This document shows, piece after piece, positions 1 to 10,929 of a DNA stretch of 64,000 nt (within the stretch, counting starts at the first letter, position 1; each line of letters opens with the position of its first letter). Position numbers and translations under genes: made by a program. Source of the DNA: Sphingomonas montana. Lineage in GTDB: Bacteria > Pseudomonadota > Alphaproteobacteria > Sphingomonadales > Sphingomonadaceae. The notes beneath the pieces were generated by a model. The model saw only the letters and a list, made by a program, of their open reading frames with translations. It ran no database searches and was not told the DNA's origin. The stretch covers positions 124,001-188,000 of the forward strand of contig NZ_MOLY01000042.1 in the NCBI RefSeq assembly GCF_001956315.1, in the 5' to 3' direction.

Positions 1-161
1 CGGGCGAGGATGATGCTGGTTATGAAATAGGTGCCCTTCTGGAAGAAGCGGCTCAGCGCGACGGACAGTGCATCCCAGCCAAACCCGCTGCGCGCGCTTT
101 TCCCATCTTTGGTGGTCGCGGCGTGGATGACGGGTTGGTCGTCGGGCGCTTCAGTCGCCAT
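1..161 (-). CDS. Wzx-type polysaccharide flippase, N-terminal fragment (runs off the window)
   Basis: Only the first 53 codons are inside the window; the rest lies beyond base 1. The ATG at 159-161 opens a soluble leader of about 35 residues, then SRFFQKGTYFITSIILAR, which resembles the start of TM1 in Wzx/MATE-like flippases that move lipid-linked repeat units across the inner membrane. The gene follows the acetyltransferase at 198 on the same strand after 37 nt, so the two are probably cotranscribed. With only the first helix visible the family call rests on a short pattern and on the surrounding polysaccharide genes. No clear ribosome binding site is seen. Confidence 0.6.
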   Translation of the reverse strand, partial: MATEAPDDQPVIHAATTKDGKSARSGFGWDALSVALSRFFQKGTYFITSIILA

Positions 162-197
162 GCGACACTCCGGATGGGCTTGGGGCCGGGATGGGCT

Positions 198-2138
198 TCA
201 GCTTCGGCGCCCTATCACAGCCTTCCGGGGTGCGAAAGCGGCGTGCCATGCCGTCCGTTCCGGGCGGTGCGGCGCCACTGTGACGGACGGCATGGACAAT
301 GGCATGCGATCCACCACCCAGCGCGCGGCCGCCAGCGTCAGATGACCGTAATCGAACTGCATCGGCGCGCCGGACGGCGTCGTCAGACGGCACCGTTTCG
401 CGGGGCACAGGATCCGGTAGACCGAGATATAGTCCCCGCCGGCGGCCGGGACGGACCGCGCCATCCGCGCATCGAGCGCCACCCGGTCCGCCTGACGGTT
501 CCGGTGGATTGCCTGCGGCGTGCCCCGCGCGATCTGCCGTGCCAGCAGGAGCGGGAAGATCGCGTCATATTCGACCGTGGGGCCGATCACGATGGGTCGT
601 GCGCCGGATGCCCGAATATGTGCGATCGTCGCGCCGAGCACGGAAAGATCGGTCGCGGTCCAGCGCCCGGCCAGAACCACGGTGGAAACCCGGCGGGTGG
701 CGAGCAGCGGGCCGAGCACATAGTCCATTACTTCCCGACACCGCGCCGCGCCGCGCCCGCCCAGCGTCGGGCGGCAACCGGACGCATTGGCCTGCATCAC
801 GTTCAGCGACGGATAGCGCAGAGCGATCGCGCGCCAATATTGTGCGGCATGGCTGTCCCCCAGCACGACGACGTTGGGGCGATCCGCCGATAGTGCCAGG
901 CACCGTTCGGGGCGGAACGGTTCGCCCTCCCCGCGGAAACATTCGCCGCGCCGGAACTGATAGGGATATTCGGGGCGATCGCGGTAATCGGCATAGCCGG
1001 CCATCTGCAACGCCGCCGGTGGCCAGCTCCGCCAGCGGTCGGACATCAGCGTCACGACCAGCGCCGCCGCAAGCATCGCCGCCAGCCCGGCGGTGCCGAC
1101 CAGCAGGATCGGGCGCGTCGCGCCGTGGCGGAACCGGTCGAGTACGGGCCGTTCGACCAGAAAATAGGACGCGAACGCCGCACCCACGGACAGTGCGATG
1201 AGAAAGATACTTTCGCCGCGGCCGAGCGCGAAGCCAGTTTCCAGCCGGTAGAAGGTGATGATCGGCCAGTGCCAGAGATAGAGCGAATAGGAGATGCGCC
1301 CGATCCAGCGCGCCGGCGCGACCGACAGCAGCCGCCCGACCATGCTGTCCTGGCCGTAGGCGATCATCAGCGCCGCCCCGAGACACGGCAACACGGCCCA
1401 CGGCACCGGGAAAGCCATGCTTTCGCGAATCGCGACTAGCCCGATCAGGACGAGGGCAAGGCCGATGGCTGCCATCACGCCCCGAATCCGCGGCCGCGCG
1501 ATCGTGGGGAAGCCACCGGCGGCGACAAGGCCGCCCAGCGCCAGTTCCCAGGTGCGTGCGGGCAGCAGATAGAAAGCGGCGGCGGGCGACCGCGTCACCA
1601 TGACCGCGCCGATCACGAACGACAGTGCCACGACACCCCACAATATCTGGCGGAGGCGCCCCGCCATGTGGCGTGCGACGAAGATCAGCAGCAGTGGATA
1701 GAGGATGTAGAATTGCTCCTCCACCGCGAGCGACCAGGTGTGGAGCAGCGGCTTGGCATCGGCCGCCGCATCGAAATAGTCCGTTTCGAACCAGAAGAAG
1801 ATGTTGGACACGAAGCCCGTCGCCGCGAGCGCGCTTCCGCCCAGTGCGGCGAGTTCGCCCGGCAGCATCGTCGCGCATCCGACCGCCAGCGTGACCAGCA
1901 GGAGGACGAACAGCGCCGGGAAGATGCGCGTGATGCGCCGCTGGTAGAAGGTGGCGATCGAGAATTGTCCGGCGGCCAGTTCGCGCGTGATGATCGTCGT
2001 GATGAGGAAGCCCGAGATCACGAAGAAGATGTCGACGCCGACGAACCCGCCCGCCAGCCGTGAAATGCCGGCATGGAACATCACGATCGGCACGACGGCA
2101 AGCGCGCGCAATCCTTCGATGTCCTGCCTGAACTTCAT
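198..2138 (-). CDS. Membrane O-acyltransferase with C-terminal SGNH domain (OafA/YrhL type)
   Basis: 646 residues. The N-terminal two thirds is an Acyltransferase_3 membrane domain beginning MKFRQDIEGLRALAVV with the catalytic-type His in VMFHAG and about ten hydrophobic helices. The C-terminal third is a periplasmic SGNH hydrolase-like domain with GDSH near residue 427 and a DYGHLT motif near 598 that supplies the Asp/His pair. Proteins of this architecture transfer acetyl groups through the membrane onto surface polysaccharide. The start was placed at the ATG of 2136-2138 because the family begins at this motif; the open frame extends 81 codons further without family-like sequence. It precedes the flippase fragment and is divergent from the glycosyltransferase at 2328, so it probably decorates the polysaccharide made here. 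Confidence 0.9.
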   Translation of the reverse strand: MKFRQDIEGLRALAVVPIVMFHAGISRLAGGFVGVDIFFVISGFLITTIITRELAAGQFSIATFYQRRITRIFPALFVLLLVTLAVGCATMLPGELAALGGSALAATGFVSNIFFWFETDYFDAAADAKPLLHTWSLAVEEQFYILYPLLLIFVARHMAGRLRQILWGVVALSFVIGAVMVTRSPAAAFYLLPARTWELALGGLVAAGGFPTIARPRIRGVMAAIGLALVLIGLVAIRESMAFPVPWAVLPCLGAALMIAYGQDSMVGRLLSVAPARWIGRISYSLYLWHWPIITFYRLETGFALGRGESIFLIALSVGAAFASYFLVERPVLDRFRHGATRPILLVGTAGLAAMLAAALVVTLMSDRWRSWPPAALQMAGYADYRDRPEYPYQFRRGECFRGEGEPFRPERCLALSADRPNVVVLGDSHAAQYWRAIALRYPSLNVMQANASGCRPTLGGRGAARCREVMDYVLGPLLATRRVSTVVLAGRWTATDLSVLGATIAHIRASGARPIVIGPTVEYDAIFPLLLARQIARGTPQAIHRNRQADRVALDARMARSVPAAGGDYISVYRILCPAKRCRLTTPSGAPMQFDYGHLTLAAARWVVDRMPLSMPSVTVAPHRPERTAWHAAFAPRKAVIGRRS

Positions 2139-2327
2139 CCCCCGCATCCCGTTTCCGCCCGTCCCCGCATCGGGCGTAATCCGCCGACGGGGAACGTGCA
2201 AGAAGATGCTGCGCTGCGGAACGGCAGGGACCCGCAAGGTGGACCCCGACGATTGCAGCCTTGGCCGCAGCGGCACAGTTGCTCTATGCGTACCGTCGGG
2301 CGGGGCATCCGCGGGGGAAACAACAGC

Positions 2328-3323
2328 ATGGCCCAGACGCGTTTCGCGGTAATCGTACCGGTCCACAACAAGGAGCGGCATGCCGCCAGGTCGCTCGAGT
2401 CGATCCTGGCGCAGACGCTGTCACCCGCCGAGATCATCGTCATCGACGACGCATCCACCGATGGGTCGATCGCCGCGTTGCGCGCGGTCGATCGCGACCG
2501 CGTCACCTATCTGCGCCGCGACGAGCCGGGGCCGGGGGGCTATGCCGCGCGCAACCTGGGTATCCAGGCGGCGACCGCGGAGTGGATCGCGTTTCTCGAC
2601 GCGGACGACAGCTGGGCACCCGATCATCTGGCGAAGATCGCGGCCGCGATCGACCAGGCGGGTCCGGAGCCGGGCTGCGTGTTCACCGGCTACGAGTTTC
2701 TGGAACCGGCCGGTTACCGGGCAAAGGACTGGTTCAGCCGGAACCACCCCGGTTTCGCGGTGTACGACCGCCACGCGATGCTGGACTTCTGGCTGGAGGG
2801 CGGCTGTCCGCTCTGGACAGGGGCGGTCGCGATTCGCCGGCAGTTGTTGCTCGACCTCGAAGGTTTCCCGGCCGGCAAGGCGCGACGCGGGGGCGACCGC
2901 GACCTCTGGCTGCGGACGATGGTGACGACCCGGTGCATCCACAGCGGCGCGATCACGGCGACCTACCACCGCGACGCGGACAATATGCTGACCCGTGCCG
3001 AAAGTTTCTCGGTGCGGCAGCGGGTGCAGGATACCGTCGCCGAGCTGCTCCCCACCGTCGATGCGCGGACCGCGGAACAGCTGCGCCGGTTGTCCAATCG
3101 CGAGGTATTTCAATATGCGTTCAAGGCCTGGAAGGGCGGAGCGCCCATTACCGATCCGATGCTCGACGGTTTCGCGGTCGGCGCGAACCCGGGTCGCTAT
3201 GCGCTGATCCGGCTGATGCGCGCGGTGCGGTTGCCGATCAGCCAGGATGCCCGTGCCAAGGTGCGCGGCGTGTTCACGTCCGTGCGCAAGCGGCGGCACG
3301 GAAAGGCCGGGCATGTCGGTTGA
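2328..3323 (+). CDS. Glycosyltransferase family 2
   Basis: 331 residues. The N-terminal GT-A fold is clear: VIVPVHNKERHAARSLESIL, then VIDDASTDGS and the metal-binding FLDADDSW near residue 88. GT2 enzymes act at the inner face of the cytoplasmic membrane, adding sugars from nucleotide donors to a lipid-linked acceptor. The ATG at 2328 was chosen because GGGGGA lies about ten bases upstream and the frame before it is not family-like. The stop overlaps the start of the next GT2 gene by 11 nt, so the pair is translationally coupled. Donor and linkage cannot be read from the sequence. Confidence 0.9.
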   Translation: MAQTRFAVIVPVHNKERHAARSLESILAQTLSPAEIIVIDDASTDGSIAALRAVDRDRVTYLRRDEPGPGGYAARNLGIQAATAEWIAFLDADDSWAPDHLAKIAAAIDQAGPEPGCVFTGYEFLEPAGYRAKDWFSRNHPGFAVYDRHAMLDFWLEGGCPLWTGAVAIRRQLLLDLEGFPAGKARRGGDRDLWLRTMVTTRCIHSGAITATYHRDADNMLTRAESFSVRQRVQDTVAELLPTVDARTAEQLRRLSNREVFQYAFKAWKGGAPITDPMLDGFAVGANPGRYALIRLMRAVRLPISQDARAKVRGVFTSVRKRRHGKAGHVG

Positions 3324-4329
3324 GTCCGGACCGGACCGGCCGGCCCCGGACGCGGGGAGTCCGCTGGTGTCGGTGGTCAGCGCCTTCTACAATCGCGGAT
3401 ATGCGCTGCCGGCCACGCTCGACTGCCTGCTCGGCCAGACGTTGCGCGACATCGAGGTGATCGTGATCGACGACGGATCGCGCGACGACACCGCGGCCAT
3501 CCTGCGCGCCTGCCCCGATCCTCGGCTGCGGCCGATCATCCAGGCGAATGCCGGGTTCGTCGTGTCGATGAACCGCGCGATACGGTCGGCACGCGGCAAG
3601 TATATCGCGATCCATGGATCCGGCGACGTCAGCTACCCCGAGCGGCTGGCGAAACAGGCCGCCTATCTGGAGGCCAATCCCGAGGTGGGCGCGGTGGGCT
3701 GCGTCCGCCGGTCCGGCCCGTTCGTGGTCGGGCCGAAGGATGCGGTGTTGCGCGGACCGATGCTGGAACGGATGATGCGGAAGAACCCGTTCACGCACGG
3801 CGAGGTGATGTATCGCCGCGACCTGTGGGAACGGGTGGGGGGCTACCGCGAGATCTTCCGGTTCGCGCAGGACCGCGACCTCTGGCTGCGCATGGGCCAT
3901 ACCGGTTGCGACTATGCTGTCCTGCCCGAACTGCTCTATGACCGGGAATATCAGCCGGACGGGGTCAGCAAGACGCCGCAGGCCCTGTTCCTGCAGACCA
4001 AGCTGTCGCAGTTCGCGGTGCAGAATGCCGGTCGGCTCGACGACAAGGGGCGCGACCTGATCGACCGGTTCGGCCCGTCCGCCTTCTTCCTGATCGCGCC
4101 CGAACGTGCGCTGGCCAAGAAATACACCCTGTGGGGGCTCCGCGCGCTGCGCGACGGCGACCGGACCAGCGCGGCGATCTTCCTGCCGGCGGGCTGGCGC
4201 GAATGGCGCGGTCTGTACAGTTTCGCCGGGATCACGGCCTGGCGGCTGGCGCAGCATCGCTGGCTGGAGCGTCCGCTGCGCGCTGTGCTGAAGGCCGGAA
4301 CGCCGGATCACGGTCCGGGCGAGGGCTGA
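3313..4329 (+). CDS. Glycosyltransferase family 2
   Basis: 338 residues. It begins with a short Pro/Asp-rich leader, then VSVVSAFYNRGYAL, VIVIDDGSRDDT near residue 50, and HGSGDVSYPERL near residue 100 in the position of the usual DxD loop. Downstream FAQDRDLWLRM matches the acceptor-side motif of these enzymes. The start overlaps the end of the upstream GT2 gene by 11 nt, so both products are likely made together and act in sequence on the same repeat unit. The metal-binding loop is SGD rather than DAD, a variation found in some GT2 subgroups. Specificity is unknown. Confidence 0.88.
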   Translation: MSVESGPDRPAPDAGSPLVSVVSAFYNRGYALPATLDCLLGQTLRDIEVIVIDDGSRDDTAAILRACPDPRLRPIIQANAGFVVSMNRAIRSARGKYIAIHGSGDVSYPERLAKQAAYLEANPEVGAVGCVRRSGPFVVGPKDAVLRGPMLERMMRKNPFTHGEVMYRRDLWERVGGYREIFRFAQDRDLWLRMGHTGCDYAVLPELLYDREYQPDGVSKTPQALFLQTKLSQFAVQNAGRLDDKGRDLIDRFGPSAFFLIAPERALAKKYTLWGLRALRDGDRTSAAIFLPAGWREWRGLYSFAGITAWRLAQHRWLERPLRAVLKAGTPDHGPGEG

Positions 4330-4365
4330 ACTGGGCGCGACGAACCGATCGCGCCCGGCACCGGT

Positions 4366-6396
<2,031 letters not shown>

Positions 6397-6597
6397 GGCT
6401 GGCGGATCCACTTGACGGCGGGCCACTCCGAGCGGGCGCCCTTCGGTGCCGATATCCACCGCGGCCCAAGTATTTTCCGTATCCGGAACGGGTTTATCGG
6501 GCTTTAACCGCGTTGTGCACGCCCGGCCCGTATCGACGGTTGCGGTTCGTCAGCCGACCCGCCAAAGACATTCCGTCTTGAACAGGATCGCGGCCCC

Positions 6598-7719
6598 ATG
6601 AAAATCGAACGCGTGGTTATGCCCTATACCGGCAGCGAACTTGGCGGCAGTCACATATCGTCGTTCACGCTGGGGCAGGCGCTGCAACGCGATCATGGCA
6701 TCGAAGCGGTCGTCTACGCGAACGCCGGCACCCTGATCGCCGAGGAAGCGACGCGGCGGGGGCTGACGGTGCGGACGTTGAACGAGACACTGACCGCGCG
6801 GCACAACCCGCTTTACGATGTGATGCGGATGCCCGCGCGGATTGCGATGCTGCGACGCGAGGGGCCGAACATCCTCGTCCACTCGAACGGCATGGGTTCG
6901 TTGCAGAGCTGGGGCCCGGCGGCCAAGCTGCTGGGGCGGCCGCTGATCTATCACAATCGCGCGTTCAATCGCGCGATCCTCTACAACCGCCTCCTCTGGC
7001 AGATGCCCGACATGGTGCTGTGCGTATCGCAGTCGATCAAGGGCGTGATGAGCTTCCTTCCGCAGGACCGGGTACGGGTCATCGACAATCCGTTCGAACT
7101 GACTGCGACGCCGGACCGCATGGAGGAACGGGCGCGGCTGGCGCGCGAACTGGATCTTCCCGAAGATGCGCTGCTGATCGGGTACGCGGCGAATTTCTGG
7201 AAGCGGAAGCGGCCGATCTTCTTCCTCGACGTCTGCAAGCGGATCGGCGAGGTGCATCCCAATGCGCGGTTCGTGGTGTTCGGCCGAAAGGGGGACCAGA
7301 GCGAGGACATGTTGCGGGCCCATGCCGCGGCGATCGGCATTGCGGATCGGACGCGGTTCGCGGGTTTCCGCCTGCCGGGGGAGGCGAACATCATTGCGAT
7401 GGACGTGCATCTGATCCCGGCGCTGGAGGAACCGTTCGGGCGTACGCCGATCGAGTCGCTGCTGCTGGGCACGCCCTATGTCGCCATCAACGATGCCGGC
7501 AACGAGGAGATCGGCCGGCGTTTCGGGGGCGGTCGCATGCTGGCACCCGATGCCAGCGTGGAACAGTTCGCCGCGGCTTCGCTGGAAGTGATCGCGGATC
7601 CGGTGGGCACGCGGCTCAGCACCGAACGGCGCCGGATCGTCACCGGTCAGCTGTCGGCGCACAACCATGTCACGAATATTCTGGAAGTGTACAACGAACT
7701 GGCCGCAGCCCGGCCGTAG
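6598..7719 (+). CDS. Glycosyltransferase family 4
   Basis: 373 residues with GT-B architecture. The N-terminal half begins MKIERVVMPYTGSELGGSH, the usual first strand and Gly-rich loop; the C-terminal half has GYAANFWKRKRP, VFGRKGD and EEPFGRTPIESLLLG near residues 276-290, the E-x7-E donor-site motif of retaining GT4 enzymes. It would add a sugar to the lipid-linked repeat unit in the cytoplasm. ATG at 6598 has AGGA about seven bases upstream. It is divergent from the beta-helix gene with a 201-nt spacer and is followed by an acetyltransferase on the same strand after 83 nt. Confidence 0.9.
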   Translation: MKIERVVMPYTGSELGGSHISSFTLGQALQRDHGIEAVVYANAGTLIAEEATRRGLTVRTLNETLTARHNPLYDVMRMPARIAMLRREGPNILVHSNGMGSLQSWGPAAKLLGRPLIYHNRAFNRAILYNRLLWQMPDMVLCVSQSIKGVMSFLPQDRVRVIDNPFELTATPDRMEERARLARELDLPEDALLIGYAANFWKRKRPIFFLDVCKRIGEVHPNARFVVFGRKGDQSEDMLRAHAAAIGIADRTRFAGFRLPGEANIIAMDVHLIPALEEPFGRTPIESLLLGTPYVAINDAGNEEIGRRFGGGRMLAPDASVEQFAAASLEVIADPVGTRLSTERRRIVTGQLSAHNHVTNILEVYNELAAARP

Positions 7720-7802
7720 CGGCAGGCATGCAGCCTATGCTGCACATGCGTTGACCGTTGCCGGCGCACCACCTAGCATTCGAAACCAGACGGGGGGCCG
7801 CC

Positions 7803-8495
7803 ATGAGCGACGAGATTACGCTTGATACCATGGGCAGGCCGCACAAACGCGGATGTATCCGGCGGTTCGCCGCGCTGCGTGCGGTACTGGCCGCGGACCT
7901 GTTCCGATATGACGGACGCACCGACGCCCGGAACTTCATCCGGCATTATGTCTTCACGCCGGGCTATAAATATACCGTGCTGATGCGGACGGCCGGCTGG
8001 CTTTCGCTCAAACCGTTCAAGGCATTCGGACTGCATCCGCTGTTCAAGCTGCTGCTGCTGCGGGCGCGGTACAAATACGGCTTTGCGATTCCAGAGTATA
8101 TGGTCGTGGGACCCGGCCTGTTCATCAACCGGTTCGGCGGCGTCTACATGAACGGCGATGCGGTCATCGGCTGCAACGCCAACATCACGCATGGCACGAT
8201 GCTGGGACAGGCCAATCGCGGCCGCCAGATGGGCAGCCCGATCGTGGGCGACCGGGTGTTCATCGGCGCGGGGGCGAAGATCGTGGGGCGGATCGTCGTC
8301 GGCAACGACTCGTCGATCGGTTCCAATGCGGTCGTCACCAAGGACGTGCCCGATGGCGGCGTGGTCGGCGGTGTTCCCGCCAAGCTGCTGTCGATGGGCG
8401 GCTCGGAAGGCTATATCAACCGGCAGGTGCCTGCCGAGCTGATGCGGCGGTGCGCCGGTGCGTTCGTAGGCCCCGTGCCGGACAGCTTCGCCTAG
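7803..8495 (+). CDS. Serine-acetyltransferase-like left-handed beta-helix acyltransferase
   Basis: 230 residues. An alpha-helical N-terminus of about 85 residues precedes hexapeptide repeats (GPGLFINRFGG, ITHGTMLGQ, GDRVFIGAGAKIVG, GNDSSIGSNAVVTKDV) and ends with GGVPAK, the standard capping motif. The His in ITHGTMLG is the likely catalytic base. In polysaccharide loci such enzymes acetylate a sugar or sugar nucleotide from acetyl-CoA in the cytoplasm; true CysE activity cannot be excluded, but the location and divergence argue for polysaccharide acetylation. ATG at 7803 follows a GGGGGG stretch. The last codons overlap the convergent polymerase gene by 4 nt. Confidence 0.85.
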   Translation: MSDEITLDTMGRPHKRGCIRRFAALRAVLAADLFRYDGRTDARNFIRHYVFTPGYKYTVLMRTAGWLSLKPFKAFGLHPLFKLLLLRARYKYGFAIPEYMVVGPGLFINRFGGVYMNGDAVIGCNANITHGTMLGQANRGRQMGSPIVGDRVFIGAGAKIVGRIVVGNDSSIGSNAVVTKDVPDGGVVGGVPAKLLSMGGSEGYINRQVPAELMRRCAGAFVGPVPDSFA

Positions 8496-9880
8496 AGCGG
8501 AGTGCCGGACGAGGCCGCAAGGCCGGGACGGGCCCGCGGCCGGAACCGCAACGGGGGCGGCGCAGGCGATGCCGCGGACACGCCGCGGCTGGACCGCCAG
8601 GCATGGATACTCGCCCCGCACAACAGACCGTAGAAGATCATGCCTTCGATCATCCACATCGGCATCGTCGCCATGTTAAGGATGAAAAAACTGACATGGG
8701 CCGCGATCAGGGACGGCCGCAGTTCCGTCCGCGCGCAGGACAGGGCAAGCATCCACGCCCACAGGAACGCGGTGGCGAACATGCCGGCGACGCCCAGTTC
8801 GTAAAGCGACGAGAGCAGCGTGTTGTGCGCGTAGACGTTGAACTGCCCCTCCCACGCGTTCGGACCGAGACCGAACAGCTTCTGGATCGATGTGCCGTTG
8901 GCGTAGCCGTAGAGATACTGGCTCCAGATCAGCGGGCGCCCGGACATGATGTGCCGATCCGCCTCGGGATACTGGTCCGGCTGCTGGATGAGGTCGGTAT
9001 TGCGCGTGATGACCGTACCGATGTCGGCGAAGCGTTCCGCATTCGTTGTGGCAAATACGCCCGCGACCATCAGCACCATGATGCTGATGAGACCGACGAC
9101 CAGGATGCGCTGCCGCGGCAGGACCAGACGACTGGCGCCGATGAGCACGGCCGCCCCGATCAGCGGGGCAAGCGCCACGATCGCCGTGCGGTAGTTGGCG
9201 AGTACGATGCCGGCGAAGCACAGGCCGACCAGCCCGATCTTGAGCCCGACCTTCATATGGCGGCGGAGGCAGACGAGCAGCAGACCGCCCGCCAGCGACA
9301 CCGAGAAACCGGCCTCGTGCTTGAAGCCGCCGATATAGCTGATCGAATTGTCGAGTTCGGTTACCTTTGAGACGCCGAGCAGGACCGAGAGCGCCTGGAA
9401 GCCGAACGGCACGAGAAAGGGTACGAACAACCGGCCCAGCGTATATTCCCAACCATTTTCCTCGAACGCATCGGCGGTCGTGAGAGCCAGGACCATCAGG
9501 TAGACATATTTGATCATCATATCGAGCGTATCAGGCGCGCGATGGTTGACGATCCCGCTGAGCAATATCACCAGGAAAAGCAGATAGAAGGGCACCAGTC
9601 CCACGTCGAACAACGGCCGGGGGCGGAGCATCAGAAGCCCCATGCCGCAGACGAACAGCGATCCCAGCGCGTTCCACGACGGGCCGAGCGGAGACTGTTC
9701 GAAGGTGATCGGATGGAAGGCGGACAGGATGAACCGCAACCAGATCGCGAACATGACGAAGCGCGTTGCTCGCCCATTTGTGCCCCGCAGGACGATCAAG
9801 ATCATCACAAGCGAGGCCGCCGTCGCCGGAAGCGCGGCATAAGCGGGGAGGGCGCGCCCTTCGGCGATCAGACTGTCCAT
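8492..9880 (-). CDS. O-antigen ligase/polymerase family membrane protein (Wzy-like)
   Basis: 462 residues with about eleven to twelve hydrophobic helices. The large periplasmic loop carries GRPLIWSQY followed by GLGPNAWEG and AHNTLLSSLYELG, the Wzy_C signature shared by polymerases and O-antigen ligases. In this locus the likely role is polymerisation of flipped repeat units in the periplasm. The start ATG at 9878-9880 is unambiguous. It is last in a minus-strand run after the acyltransferase at 9916 (35-nt gap) and converges with the acetyltransferase gene, sharing 4 nt. Whether it polymerises or ligates cannot be decided from sequence. Confidence 0.88.
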   Translation of the reverse strand: MDSLIAEGRALPAYAALPATAASLVMILIVLRGTNGRATRFVMFAIWLRFILSAFHPITFEQSPLGPSWNALGSLFVCGMGLLMLRPRPLFDVGLVPFYLLFLVILLSGIVNHRAPDTLDMMIKYVYLMVLALTTADAFEENGWEYTLGRLFVPFLVPFGFQALSVLLGVSKVTELDNSISYIGGFKHEAGFSVSLAGGLLLVCLRRHMKVGLKIGLVGLCFAGIVLANYRTAIVALAPLIGAAVLIGASRLVLPRQRILVVGLISIMVLMVAGVFATTNAERFADIGTVITRNTDLIQQPDQYPEADRHIMSGRPLIWSQYLYGYANGTSIQKLFGLGPNAWEGQFNVYAHNTLLSSLYELGVAGMFATAFLWAWMLALSCARTELRPSLIAAHVSFFILNMATMPMWMIEGMIFYGLLCGASIHAWRSSRGVSAASPAPPPLRFRPRARPGLAASSGTPL

Positions 9881-9915
9881 GGCTGCCTTCTACGCGATCA
9901 GAGATGAAGACGCTA

Positions 9916-10929
9916 TCAACCGGCCGTCCGTGCGGGTGACAGACCCGCACCCGGAACTGCTGCGGCCATCCCTGCCGCGGCTAGCTTATGATAGGCGCGA
10001 AGCGTCGCGGCGCCCACCACCCAGGCCAGCGTGCAGGCGGCAAGGCCGAGCGCCCACATCAGCAGACCCGCCGGCAGGATCCGGCCGACCGTGCCTGTGT
10101 AGACGACGAAGAAGAACCGATGGAGCAGGAAGATCGTGAAGGTCGCCTGACTGACCAGACCAACGACGCGTGCCACAATCATCGGCAGTTTCATGCGTGT
10201 TTTCCAGACCAGCAGGAGCCCGCCGACCACAAGTGCGAGGAACTGGTAGGAAAGCGGTCCCCATACCATCGCGCCGGACGCGAGGATCGCCAGCGAGGCG
10301 AGCGTCAGTGCACCCGGCGTACGGCGATCGTGGAGAAAGTAGACCAGCCAGCCGAGCGTGAAGTTCCAGAGATACAAATGCGGCAGATGGTGGAGCAGCG
10401 GTTTGGTATCGATGAAGACGGGCAGGATCATCCGGGTGGCGAGTGCGGCTGCAAAAACCACGAGAGACCCGCGCAGGGGCTGTGCGACGAACCAGCGCGC
10501 AAAGGGCGGAATCGCGAACAGCCCAAGCAGCAGCACCATCATCTGCAGAATGACCTGGACGTACCAGACAGGAAAAATGGCGATGCGGTAGGTGGTGAAC
10601 CAGTTGCTGACGAACAGCAGTTCGGTGAGGCTCACCTTGCGTTTGATGAGCATGAAGAACAGCACTGCGGCAAGGCTGGGCAGCAGGATGCGTTTTGCAA
10701 ACAGCATCAGGCCGTGGCGGACCTCGACCGGCGTCGCGTCGGTCAGGACGAACCGGGCGAAACTATATCCGGACATCATCATCAGCAGCGTCATGCCGCC
10801 GGCGAAGTCGGGCAGGCCGAGCGATTTCGTACCGGACGGGATCGCATGGTTCCAGGCGACCAGCGCGATGGCGATCGCCCGCAGGACGACGTCGGTATCG
10901 ACCGATTTAGAATGCAGCAGGTTGCTCAC
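9916..10929 (-). CDS. Acyltransferase 3 family membrane protein
   Basis: 337 residues from a GTG at 10927-10929. It opens with VDTDVVLRAIAIALVAWNHAIPSG, the Acyltransferase_3 signature with the conserved Arg and His, and contains about nine to ten membrane helices but no SGNH domain. The start overlaps the end of the adenylating enzyme gene by 23 nt, indicating translational coupling. That partner carries its own carrier-protein domain, so this enzyme may take an activated acyl group from the carrier rather than from acetyl-CoA; this is inference from gene order. The ATG-like codons further upstream lie in sequence unlike the family. Confidence 0.85.
   Translation of the reverse strand: MSNLLHSKSVDTDVVLRAIAIALVAWNHAIPSGTKSLGLPDFAGGMTLLMMMSGYSFARFVLTDATPVEVRHGLMLFAKRILLPSLAAVLFFMLIKRKVSLTELLFVSNWFTTYRIAIFPVWYVQVILQMMVLLLGLFAIPPFARWFVAQPLRGSLVVFAAALATRMILPVFIDTKPLLHHLPHLYLWNFTLGWLVYFLHDRRTPGALTLASLAILASGAMVWGPLSYQFLALVVGGLLLVWKTRMKLPMIVARVVGLVSQATFTIFLLHRFFFVVYTGTVGRILPAGLLMWALGLAACTLAWVVGAATLRAYHKLAAAGMAAAVPGAGLSPARTAG

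Noticed and set aside
31-345. Plus-strand open frame at the left edge
   Set aside because: Overlaps the flippase start and the acetyltransferase end on the other strand; no ribosome binding site or motif.
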